Positions 42,756 through 51,117 of a stretch of 64,000 nt of DNA are shown here, piece by piece. Position numbers and translations under genes: made by a program. Position 1 is the first letter of the stretch; each line of letters starts with the position of its first letter. Below the pieces are notes generated by a model that saw nothing but the letters and a program-made list of their open reading frames with translations, had not been told where the DNA came from and made no database searches. The stretch comes from JAHEZL01 sp964406465 (GTDB lineage: Bacteria > Bacteroidota > Bacteroidia > Flavobacteriales_C > GCA-002722245), in assembly GCA_964406465.1 (NCBI GenBank), contig CAYORT010000006.1:1-64000 (forward strand), read 5' to 3'.

Positions 42756-45700
42756 ATGGAAAAGAAATTTAAAGAATTTCGACCAACAAGCTGGTCGATA
42801 GACAATAAGACTGCGATTTATCTACTAACGATATTTATCACGTTAGCTGGTATCATCGCCTACAACGCCTTGCCAAAAGAGAAGTTTCCAGATATCGTGC
42901 TTCCGCAAATTTCGGTGGTGACGGTGTATCCAGGAGCGGCTCCAAAGAATGTGGAGAACTTGGTGACTAAACCCATCGAGAAGAAGTTGAAAGGGGTGAC
43001 TGGAGTGAAAAAAATAACCAGTAACTCGGTGCAGGGGATGTCGGTAATTATGGTTGAGTTTAATGCCGATGAAGATGTAGCAAAAGCAAAACAAAAGGTG
43101 AAAGATAAAGTGGATGAAGCGCAAAGAGATTTGCCTCCATACCCAACCGAAATCGTTGCCCCACCTACTGTTCAAGAAATTGAATTTTCTGAGATGCCTA
43201 TTTTATTTGTGAACGTTTCAGGTGACTATAGTTTGGATAAATTAAAGACTTACGCTGATGATTTGAAAGACAAAATTGAGAGCTTAAAAGAGATCAAAAA
43301 AGTTGTTTTGGTTGGAGCGCTTGATCGTGAAATCCAAATCAATGTTGATATGTACAAAGCACAAGCTGCGCAAGTTTCTTTTAGCGATATTGAGATGGCC
43401 ATTGCTTATGAGAACAGAACCGTTCCTGCTGGTAACGTAACTGTGAATGGCATGAGCCGCTCTGTGAGTGTTACGGGTGATTTCACCTCTGTGGAAAAAC
43501 TAAAGAATTTGATTATTACTTCTGGTCCGGGTAAATCGGTTTACCTGCGAGACATCGCTGAAATTAAAGACGGACACAAAGATCAAGAAAGTTTTGGCCG
43601 TCATGATGGTAAGAATGTAATCACTTTAAATATCGTGAAGAAAGCAGGTGAAAACTTGATTGAATCTTCTGATAAAATTCGTGAGATTGTGGATGAGATG
43701 AAAGCTACCGAATTTCCAGAGAATTTAGTGGTAGAAATCACTGGTGATCAATCTGAGGAAACAAGAATCACTTTGCATGATTTGATCAATACGATCATCA
43801 TTGGTTTTATCTTGGTAACTATCATTTTGATGTTCTTTATGGGTGCTACCAACGCGATGTTCGTTGGTCTATCTGTGCCTCTTTCTATGTTCATTGCTTT
43901 CTTGGTTCTTTATGGAATAGGCTATTCAATGAATATGATTGTATTGTTCGCGTTTCTACTCGGTTTGGGTATTGTGGTGGATGATGCCATTGTGGTAATT
44001 GAAAATACGCATCGTATTTACGACAACGGAAAAATGCCAATTAAGCAAGCGGCTAAGTACGCTGCCGGAGAGGTGTTCTTGCCTGTATTATCGGGTACCG
44101 CAACAACTTTGGCGCCTTTCGTTCCTTTGGCTTTTTGGAGTGGTATGATGGGTGAGTTTATGAAGTATTTACCTATCACATTAATAATTACTTTAACAGC
44201 TTCATTGTTGGTAGCATACATTATGAATCCAGTGTTTGCAGTAGATTTCATGAAACCACATGAAGAAGTAGATCAAGTAAAACGCAAGAGAAGAATTCGT
44301 TTGGTTTCTGTTTTCTTGGTGTTGTTTGCTGCTCTTTTCCACATGATTGATTTAGGTGCAGGGTCTGAAACACATGGCGCAAGAGGGGTGGGTAATTTCA
44401 TGATTTTAATGTTATTGGTGTATCTGTTCTACCAATTTGTGTTGGAGAAAATGATTAAGAAATTCCAAGAGAAAACTTGGCCTGCTATGCAAGAGCGCTA
44501 TTTTAGATTCTTAGATTGGGCTTTAAAGCGCCCGCGTCAAATCTTATTCGGAACTTTTGGATTGCTCATCATATCCATTATAGCAGTGGTGGCTCGTCAG
44601 CCTAAAGTGGAGTTCTTTCCAACGGCCGATCCAAACTTCATCTATGTATATGTTAGTTTGCCTGTAGGTACCGACGTTCAGTACACCGATTCTATTACTA
44701 AAATAGTTGAGAAACGAGTGATGAAAGTGATGGAAAAAGACATTGATTTGGTGGAGTCTATCATGGCTAACGTAGCTGTTGGTGCTTCTGAAGATCAATT
44801 TGATGTTAGTGCTCAATCGCATAAAGGTAAAGTGGGTGTGGCATTCGTGAAATTTGGTGAGCGTCATGGAAAATCAACTGCTGTATTTATGGATCAAATT
44901 CGTCAGGCGGTAAAAGGTATTCCTGGTGCTGAGGTAACCGTTGCGCAAGAGCAAAACGGTCCGCCTGTAGGTAAACCAATTAGCATTGAAATTACTGGTG
45001 ATAGATTCGAAGACTTGATGGCTGCATCAAACTCGTTGAAACGTTATTTAGATTCAGTAAATGTACCTGGGGTGGAGGAATTGAAATCTGATTTAATTAG
45101 CAGTAAACCAGAGATTGCTTTCGCGGTAGATCGCGAACGTTCAAATCGTGAAGGAATTAAAACGGCTGCAATAGGCGGTGAACTAAGAACTGCCATCGCT
45201 GGTAAAGAGATTTCTCGATTTAAAGATGCCAATGAAGATTACCCAATTATGCTGCGATTAAGAGATGATCAGCGCAAGAACATGGACGTGTTAAGCAACA
45301 TGAAAATGACTTACCGCGATATGGCTAAAATGGGTATGATTCGTCAGGTTCCTATGTCGGCTTTTGCCGATATCAATTACACTACTACTTATGGAGGTGT
45401 TAAGAGAAAAAACCAAAAACGTGTGGTAACATTAGGGTCGAACGTGTTGAACGGTTTTAACCCAAATGAGGTGGTAGCTCAAATTCAAGCAGCAGCAGCA
45501 GGCTTTAAAACGCCTGAAGGTGTAACGATTAATTATACCGGTCAGCAAGAAGAGCAAGCCGAGCAAATGGGCTTCTTGTCTACTGCCTTGTTGATTTCTA
45601 TTGGTATCATCTTGTTGATTTTGATTATTCAGTTCAACTCTATCAGTAAAACGATGATTATTCTATCTGAGATTTTGTTGAGTATCATTGGAGTATTGCT

Positions 45701-46157
45701 TGGTTTAGCCATCACTGGAATGAACTTCTCAATTATCATGACAATGGTGGGTATTGTTGCCTTGGCGGGTATTGTGGTTCGTAACGGTATCTTGTTGGTT
45801 GAGTTTATCGACATCTTGGTAGAAGAAGGTAAACCCGTACGTGAAGCAGTGGTGGAAGCAGGTAAAATTCGTATGACTCCGGTTATCTTAACTGCTACAG
45901 CTACTATCTTAGGTATGATTCCTTTAGCAGTTGGTTTCAACATTGATTTCGTAACGATGTTTACCGAGCTAAATCCTCATATTTACTTTGGTGGTGATAG
46001 CGTTGCTTTCTGGGGGCCTTTAGCATGGACAATTGTATTTGGATTGGCATTTGCTACATTCCTTACATTGATTTTAGTTCCAGCTATGTATTACTTGGCA
46101 TACCTTACTAAGGAAAGAGTGAGAGGCTGGAGAAAAAAGCCGGTAACAGCGCATTAA
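42756..46157 (+). CDS. RND multidrug-type efflux pump subunit
   Basis: The 1133-residue pump has 12 predicted helices, two large periplasmic loops, and the helix-4 proton-relay pair of Asp in GLGIVVDDAIVVIEN. The N-terminus (KTAIYLLTIFITLAGIIAYNALPKEKFPDI) fits HAE1-type pumps. An extra hydrophobic region between the two halves (about residues 510-580) is longer than in AcrB and contains SETHGARGVGN, a feature of Bacteroidota relatives. Substrate class is not determinable. It ends the operon at a strong terminator. Confidence 0.94.
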   Translation: MEKKFKEFRPTSWSIDNKTAIYLLTIFITLAGIIAYNALPKEKFPDIVLPQISVVTVYPGAAPKNVENLVTKPIEKKLKGVTGVKKITSNSVQGMSVIMVEFNADEDVAKAKQKVKDKVDEAQRDLPPYPTEIVAPPTVQEIEFSEMPILFVNVSGDYSLDKLKTYADDLKDKIESLKEIKKVVLVGALDREIQINVDMYKAQAAQVSFSDIEMAIAYENRTVPAGNVTVNGMSRSVSVTGDFTSVEKLKNLIITSGPGKSVYLRDIAEIKDGHKDQESFGRHDGKNVITLNIVKKAGENLIESSDKIREIVDEMKATEFPENLVVEITGDQSEETRITLHDLINTIIIGFILVTIILMFFMGATNAMFVGLSVPLSMFIAFLVLYGIGYSMNMIVLFAFLLGLGIVVDDAIVVIENTHRIYDNGKMPIKQAAKYAAGEVFLPVLSGTATTLAPFVPLAFWSGMMGEFMKYLPITLIITLTASLLVAYIMNPVFAVDFMKPHEEVDQVKRKRRIRLVSVFLVLFAALFHMIDLGAGSETHGARGVGNFMILMLLVYLFYQFVLEKMIKKFQEKTWPAMQERYFRFLDWALKRPRQILFGTFGLLIISIIAVVARQPKVEFFPTADPNFIYVYVSLPVGTDVQYTDSITKIVEKRVMKVMEKDIDLVESIMANVAVGASEDQFDVSAQSHKGKVGVAFVKFGERHGKSTAVFMDQIRQAVKGIPGAEVTVAQEQNGPPVGKPISIEITGDRFEDLMAASNSLKRYLDSVNVPGVEELKSDLISSKPEIAFAVDRERSNREGIKTAAIGGELRTAIAGKEISRFKDANEDYPIMLRLRDDQRKNMDVLSNMKMTYRDMAKMGMIRQVPMSAFADINYTTTYGGVKRKNQKRVVTLGSNVLNGFNPNEVVAQIQAAAAGFKTPEGVTINYTGQQEEQAEQMGFLSTALLISIGIILLILIIQFNSISKTMIILSEILLSIIGVLLGLAITGMNFSIIMTMVGIVALAGIVVRNGILLVEFIDILVEEGKPVREAVVEAGKIRMTPVILTATATILGMIPLAVGFNIDFVTMFTELNPHIYFGGDSVAFWGPLAWTIVFGLAFATFLTLILVPAMYYLAYLTKERVRGWRKKPVTAH

Positions 46158-46175
46158 GATTCTATAAATAAATTT

Positions 46176-46210
46176 AAAAATCCCGGAACTTAGAACATTC
46201 CGGGATTTTT
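46176..46210 (+). terminator. terminator after the RND operon
   Basis: A perfect 13-bp stem (46176-46188 with 46198-46210, core TCCCGGAA) with a 9-nt loop has its T-run built into the 3' arm. It begins 18 bp after the pump stop and abuts the dxs promoter. Confidence 0.88.
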
Positions 46211-46211
46211 G

Positions 46212-46242
46212 TTTGACTTCCCCCCGTTTTATACTATTTTTG
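46212..46242 (+). promoter_or_regulatory. promoter of dxs
   Basis: TTTG at 46212-46215, a 19-bp spacer and TATTTTTG at 46235-46242 match the Bacteroidota consensus exactly, with the same spacing and -7 sequence as the suf and tRNA-Gln promoters. The ATG is 23 bp downstream. Confidence 0.8.
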
Positions 46243-46265
46243 CAATCATAAGCGTTAGCTACCGC

Positions 46266-48197
46266 ATGGAATTTAAAGCAGGTGAATTATTAAGCAATAT
46301 TCAGTTTCCTCACGACCTTAGGGCCTTGAAGGAGTCTCAGCTGTCTCAGGTGAGCGATGAATTGCGTCAGTTTATTATCGATGTGGTATCGGTGAAAGGC
46401 GGACACTTTGGTGCAAGTTTGGGAACTGTGGAGTTGAGTGTGGCCTTGCACTATGTTTTCAACACGCCTTACGACAGAATTGTTTGGGATGTGGGGCATC
46501 AGGCTTACGGACATAAAATTTTAACTGGTCGCAAAGACGTTTTTCATACCAATAGAAAATACAAAGGAATTAGTGGTTTCCCTAAGCGCAGCGAAAGTGA
46601 ATACGATACTTTTGGCGTGGGGCATTCATCTACTTCAATCTCTGCTGCTTTAGGAATGGCCGTTGGTTCTCATTATTTGAAAGCAGATGACCGTCAGCAT
46701 ATCGCAGTTATTGGCGACGGAGCTCTTACAGGAGGAATGGCTTTTGAAGCTTTGAACCACGGTGGTGTTGCCAACTCTAACCTGTTGGTGATTTTGAACG
46801 ACAACTGCATGTCGATCGACCCAAATGTTGGGGCGCTCAAAGAATATCTCACTAAAATTACCACTTCTCATACTTACAATAAGGTTAAGGATGATGTTTG
46901 GCATTTGTTGGGTAAAATTAGCAAATTCGGACCAAATGCGCAGGCCATTGCTCAAAAAATTGAGAATGGAATCAAATCTACTTTATTGGCTAAAAGCAAC
47001 TATTTTGAATCTTTAAACTTCAGATATTTCGGTCCGGTTGACGGCCACGATGTAAAGTATTTGGCAAAAGTTTTAAAAGACTTAAAAGATATTCCTGGTC
47101 CGAAAATTCTTCATGTTCTTACCAAAAAAGGAAAGGGATATGTGCATTCAGAGTTTGGTGACCAAACCACTTGGCATTCGCCAGGTTTGTTCAATAAGGA
47201 TACTGGAGAAATCATAAAAGTTACTCCTCCAACACCTCAGGCTCCAAAGTACCAAGATGTATTTGGCCACACCATTGTTGAATTGGCAGAGAAGAACGAA
47301 AAGATAATGGGTATTACTCCGGCGATGCCATCGGGGAGTTCATTGAATATCATGATGAGCGCAATGCCCGATAGGGCTTTCGACGTGGGTATTGCCGAGC
47401 AGCACGCAGTTACTTTTTCTGCTGGTTTAGCTGCCGAAGGTTTGATTCCATTTTGCAACATCTACTCATCTTTTATGCAACGTGCATTCGACCAGGTGAT
47501 ACACGACGTTGCTTTACAAAAATTACCAGTTGTATTTTGTTTAGATAGAGCCGGATTTGCTGGTGCCGACGGCGCTACGCATCACGGGGCTTACGATATT
47601 GCTTACATGCGTTGTATTCCAAATATGGTGGTGTCTTCGCCTATGAATGAATCGGAATTGAGAAATTTGATGTACACGGCGCAATTGCCTGGTAACGGAC
47701 CTTTCTCTATTCGTTATCCTCGTGGTGAAGGGGTGATGATAGAATGGAAAACACCAATGAAGGAAATTAAAATTGGTACAGGAAGAAAGATGATTCATGG
47801 TGATGATGTGGCCATTTTAACTATTGGTCCGGTAGGTAATTTCGCTACAGAAGCCTGTTCTAAGCTAGAAGCCGAGAAAATATCGGCAGCGCATTACGAC
47901 ATGCGTTTTGCGAAGCCTATAGATGAATTATTGTTACACGAAGTTTTTGGTAAATTCAAAACCATCATTACCGTTGAAGACGGTACTTTGGTAGGTGGTA
48001 TGGGTTCGGCAGTTTTGGAGTTCATGAGTGATCATGGTTATCAAGCACAAGTGGTTCGTTTAGGAATTCCAGATAGATTTGTTGACCATGGAAGTCAGCA
48101 AGAGCTATACAAAGAATGTTCTTTTGATGCCGAAAGCATATATCAAACCGCGAAGAGAGTGGTGCAAAAATCGAGTACCAAACAGGTAGCAGGCTAA
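46266..48197 (+). CDS. dxs: 1-deoxy-D-xylulose-5-phosphate synthase
   Basis: I start at the ATG at 46266 (643 residues, MEFKAGELLSNIQFPHDL). The longer frame starts inside the terminator. The ThDP enzyme has IGDGALTGGMAFEALNH for cofactor binding, a central transketolase domain with GIAEQHAVTFSAGLA, DRAGFAGADGATHHG, and a C-terminal domain. It makes DXP from pyruvate and glyceraldehyde-3-phosphate, for isoprenoids and, in many bacteria, for pyridoxal and thiamine; pdxA lies 1.7 kb away. It is followed without a gap by a barrel gene. Confidence 0.96.
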   Translation: MEFKAGELLSNIQFPHDLRALKESQLSQVSDELRQFIIDVVSVKGGHFGASLGTVELSVALHYVFNTPYDRIVWDVGHQAYGHKILTGRKDVFHTNRKYKGISGFPKRSESEYDTFGVGHSSTSISAALGMAVGSHYLKADDRQHIAVIGDGALTGGMAFEALNHGGVANSNLLVILNDNCMSIDPNVGALKEYLTKITTSHTYNKVKDDVWHLLGKISKFGPNAQAIAQKIENGIKSTLLAKSNYFESLNFRYFGPVDGHDVKYLAKVLKDLKDIPGPKILHVLTKKGKGYVHSEFGDQTTWHSPGLFNKDTGEIIKVTPPTPQAPKYQDVFGHTIVELAEKNEKIMGITPAMPSGSSLNIMMSAMPDRAFDVGIAEQHAVTFSAGLAAEGLIPFCNIYSSFMQRAFDQVIHDVALQKLPVVFCLDRAGFAGADGATHHGAYDIAYMRCIPNMVVSSPMNESELRNLMYTAQLPGNGPFSIRYPRGEGVMIEWKTPMKEIKIGTGRKMIHGDDVAILTIGPVGNFATEACSKLEAEKISAAHYDMRFAKPIDELLLHEVFGKFKTIITVEDGTLVGGMGSAVLEFMSDHGYQAQVVRLGIPDRFVDHGSQQELYKECSFDAESIYQTAKRVVQKSSTKQVAG

Positions 48198-48866
48198 ATG
48201 AAGAAAATACTGGTAATAGCATTTACATTCATTTCTGTATTGCTTGTAGCGCAAGACAAAGATCGAATTAAAAAGCGCCGTCACCGCTTGTTGAGCGAGG
48301 ATGCAATTGTTTTAGATATCACTTCAAACATGTGGAGAAATGCTCCACAAGGAATTATTCAGCAGCCTTTCAAGTCCCTAGGTTTCAACCTTTCTTTTTT
48401 CTTCGATAAACCAATAGGATATAGTCCGTTTGCCATTGCCATTGGTATTAGCTACGCGGTTGAACATGTTCAAAACAACGGAGTATTTATTTACTCTAAC
48501 AGCACCCATGTTACATCGATTGCTCCATTGCAAGTGCCATATATCTCTAATCGTTTTACCAGCGAATGGTTTGACATACCTTTAGAGTTGAGATTGAGAA
48601 CAAAGGGTCGTGGTCCATTTCGTTTGTATATCGGAGCTAAGGCAGGAGTTAATATAACAAACTATCATCAGTTTATTGATCACGACACCAAAACGCGTGA
48701 CTACAAAGTGCGCAATCTAAATGTGTATCGTTATGGGGTGTATGCACGCATTGGATACGCGATGCTCAATTTGTATAGTTATTATTCTCTAAGCGACATG
48801 TTCGAGCGTGGTAATGGTCCACAATTGGCACCTATATCTGTAGGTGTTTCTTTCTTGTTGAGGTAA
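48198..48866 (+). CDS. outer-membrane beta-barrel protein, PorT-like
   Basis: The 222-residue protein has a signal peptide (MKKILVIAFTFISVLLVAQ), a basic stretch (KKRRHRLLSED), and then eight or so amphipathic strands ending in a typical barrel C-terminus (LAPISVGVSFLLR). It belongs to the OMP_b-brl_2-type/PorT-like group of small barrels. I cannot say whether it takes part in T9SS. The ATG directly follows the dxs TAA, so it is translated from the dxs mRNA. The 109 bp that follow have no visible feature. Confidence 0.75.
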   Translation: MKKILVIAFTFISVLLVAQDKDRIKKRRHRLLSEDAIVLDITSNMWRNAPQGIIQQPFKSLGFNLSFFFDKPIGYSPFAIAIGISYAVEHVQNNGVFIYSNSTHVTSIAPLQVPYISNRFTSEWFDIPLELRLRTKGRGPFRLYIGAKAGVNITNYHQFIDHDTKTRDYKVRNLNVYRYGVYARIGYAMLNLYSYYSLSDMFERGNGPQLAPISVGVSFLLR

Positions 48867-48975
48867 AATTATCCCTATTAACCCAGTTCGTCTTTGCGAG
48901 ATTTTTGTACTTAAAAATGAAGCAATCTCACATTGTTAAGATTATTAGATTAGATACTTCTTCTGAATTTACAGG

Positions 48976-49935
48976 CTAATACAAATGTAAATGCTTAGCT
49001 ACACTCAAGAGAGAGATAATTAAAGCCGAGGTGCTAAAAATTAGAACCATCGTATAAATGAAGTCTTGCCAAGAAGGTGTGGGTTTTTCAACAACAGGTT
49101 CTCGTTTAAAAGTAAATAGGAATAATCTTCTCAGCCCAAATTGAAATAAGAGAAAACCAGTTGGGCTTGAACACATAAGCAAGGTGAATTCATCCTCTCT
49201 CAAAGCTTTGATTTGAATAAAAACAATAGCGAGAAAGGAAACCAATAAGCTTATACTTAAACAGTAAAAGTAATATCTAGAATATCTCAGCATTTTGTAG
49301 TCGGCGAAAAACCAAGTAAAAATAAAAAGACCGCAGACTTTTAGTGGAATAGCAGTGTACAGCATAATTGGTCCACTTACAATTGATGAAAGGATTAAAC
49401 CAATTGAGATCCACAAAAGATATTTAAAACGCTTTTGAACCGCGGGCTCTTCTTCTTTAAGCATTTCAAATGCTTTTTCTTTGTAGGATTTATGCTGTTT
49501 TACCGTAATATACGGAAGTTCTTCATCATGTGGCCTTAGAGGTAGAAACGGAACTACAAGGGGTTGTGGTGTGATTCTTCCGCCAAAATCTGCTTTGAAA
49601 GTTTGGTTATTTTCCGTGGTAAAATAAACACAATCGTATTCAGAATCGTCCTCTGGCACAAATAGCATTCGTAACTCGTCATTTACTTTCTTGTAGCCAA
49701 TTATTTTTCCTTTGAAGGGAATGTTCTCTGGATAAGTAAGGTAATTGACAAGATATTCGAAATGCTCCAGATTAATGCTGTTTTCTGTGACAATGATGTG
49801 TTCACCTCTTCCATTTTTAAGTAAATGAAATTCTATATTTAGATTGTAAGCATCACACCATTGTTGCAATGCTTTTTTTACATTCTCGAAAGAACCACCA
49901 TGAACAAATACAATATTATCAACCGGTGTTTTCAT
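48976..49935 (-). CDS. hypothetical membrane protein with soluble N-terminal domain
   Basis: In the 319-residue protein, the first 170 residues are soluble. They include VHGGSFENVKKALQQWCDAYN and a Tyr/Asp-rich segment (PEDDSEYDCVYFTTE), followed by a conserved-looking LPLRPHDEELPYITVKQ. About five transmembrane helices follow from 175 on. I do not recognise the family. It lies 9 bp after pdxA in the same direction, so it is probably co-transcribed, without an evident link to vitamin B6. Confidence 0.6.
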   Translation of the reverse strand: MKTPVDNIVFVHGGSFENVKKALQQWCDAYNLNIEFHLLKNGRGEHIIVTENSINLEHFEYLVNYLTYPENIPFKGKIIGYKKVNDELRMLFVPEDDSEYDCVYFTTENNQTFKADFGGRITPQPLVVPFLPLRPHDEELPYITVKQHKSYKEKAFEMLKEEEPAVQKRFKYLLWISIGLILSSIVSGPIMLYTAIPLKVCGLFIFTWFFADYKMLRYSRYYFYCLSISLLVSFLAIVFIQIKALREDEFTLLMCSSPTGFLLFQFGLRRLFLFTFKREPVVEKPTPSWQDFIYTMVLIFSTSALIISLLSVAKHLHLY

Positions 49936-49944
49936 AGTGAATCC

Positions 49945-51051
49945 TTAATTCTCCATTCCCCTCAAACTTCTCTCAGCATCACTATATCTCTCATTTCTAC
50001 CAAACTTCTCTTTGTCTACAATTTGTAAGGGGTTTGCGCTTATTTCTTTGCTTATTTTTCGGTTGGCAACAATATCTAATGCTTCATAAATAGCATTGCG
50101 GAAAGAGCTTTCATCGGCTGTGCCTTTGCCTGCGATTTCGTAACCAGTACCGTGGTCGGGAGAAGTTCTAACGATGGGCAAGCCAGCAGTAAAGTTAACT
50201 CCGCTGCCGAAGCTTAAAGTTTTAAAAGGAATTAAGCCTTGATCGTGATACATGGCCAAAACAGCATCGAAACTTTTGTATAATCCATTGCCAAAGAAGC
50301 CGTCTGCAGAATAGGGTCCGAATGCAAAAACTCCCTTTTCTTTTGCTTGTTTAATGGCAGGGGAAATGATTTCAATCTCTTCTTTGCCTAATAATCCGTT
50401 ATCGCCAGCGTGAGGATTTAAGCCCAACACAGCGATGCGAGGTTTGCGAATTTGATAGTCTTGCTGCAAACTTTGATTCATCAAATTCAATTTCGAAATA
50501 ATCTTTTCTACAGAAATTTTTTGTGCTACTTCGGCTACTGGTACGTGTCCGGTTACCACTCCAATTTTTAACCCTTCGGTGACCATAAACATTAAGCTGT
50601 CTTTTGCTCCGGCAGCATGTTCGAGGTATTCTGTGTGTCCTGGGAACTTAAATTCTTCCGACTGAATGTTGTCTTTGTTGATAGGCGCTGTTACCAAGGC
50701 ATCAATTTTATGATCCACCAAATCTTTTGTGGCGCGTGCCAAAGCTTGCAAAGCTCCTTTTCCGCCACCAGCAGTTGAAACTCCGGGTTGCGCTTCTTCT
50801 TGCTCATCAACACAAGAAATCAAATTAAGCTTTTTAGGCTGCACTTTGTGAATATCATCGATCAATTGAAACATTACACCTTCTACTTTTAGCAAATCGC
50901 GGTAGTAGGTAAAGAACTTGCGTGAGCCGTAGATAACCGGCGTAAACATCTCTAATAATCTTTGATCGCTAAAAGTTTTTAGAATAATCTCGTAACCTAC
51001 ACCGTTGTAGTCGCCTTGCGTAATGCCTATAATTAATTTTTTATCACTCAT
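49945..51051 (-). CDS. pdxA: 4-hydroxythreonine-4-phosphate dehydrogenase
   Basis: The 368-residue PdxA has the N-terminal IGITQGDYNGVGYEI, the phosphate-binding and metal-binding His regions (FPGHTEYLEHAAG, LNPHAGDNGLLG, MYHDQGLIPFKTL) and the terminal SPDHGTGYEIAGKGTAD. It oxidises 4-phosphohydroxythreonine in the DXP-dependent pyridoxal-phosphate pathway. The DXP supplied by Dxs, encoded upstream on the other strand, is the second substrate of that pathway, at PdxJ. The length is normal. Confidence 0.96.
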   Translation of the reverse strand: MSDKKLIIGITQGDYNGVGYEIILKTFSDQRLLEMFTPVIYGSRKFFTYYRDLLKVEGVMFQLIDDIHKVQPKKLNLISCVDEQEEAQPGVSTAGGGKGALQALARATKDLVDHKIDALVTAPINKDNIQSEEFKFPGHTEYLEHAAGAKDSLMFMVTEGLKIGVVTGHVPVAEVAQKISVEKIISKLNLMNQSLQQDYQIRKPRIAVLGLNPHAGDNGLLGKEEIEIISPAIKQAKEKGVFAFGPYSADGFFGNGLYKSFDAVLAMYHDQGLIPFKTLSFGSGVNFTAGLPIVRTSPDHGTGYEIAGKGTADESSFRNAIYEALDIVANRKISKEISANPLQIVDKEKFGRNERYSDAERSLRGMEN

Positions 51052-51095
51052 TTTTTCTCTATAAATTGCTGTAATGAAATCATTAAACCGCCCCT

Positions 51096-51111
51096 AAGAT
51101 ACGTATCTTTG
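51096..51111 (+). promoter_or_regulatory. palindrome overlapping a -7 promoter element
   Basis: AAGATACGTATCTT (51096-51109) is a perfect 14-bp palindrome overlapping TATCTTTG (51104-51111), a TAnnTTTG match 6 nt before the ATG at 51118. There is no TTTG at -33. It could be a binding site on a near-leaderless promoter. Confidence 0.35.
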
Positions 51112-51117
51112 AAACTG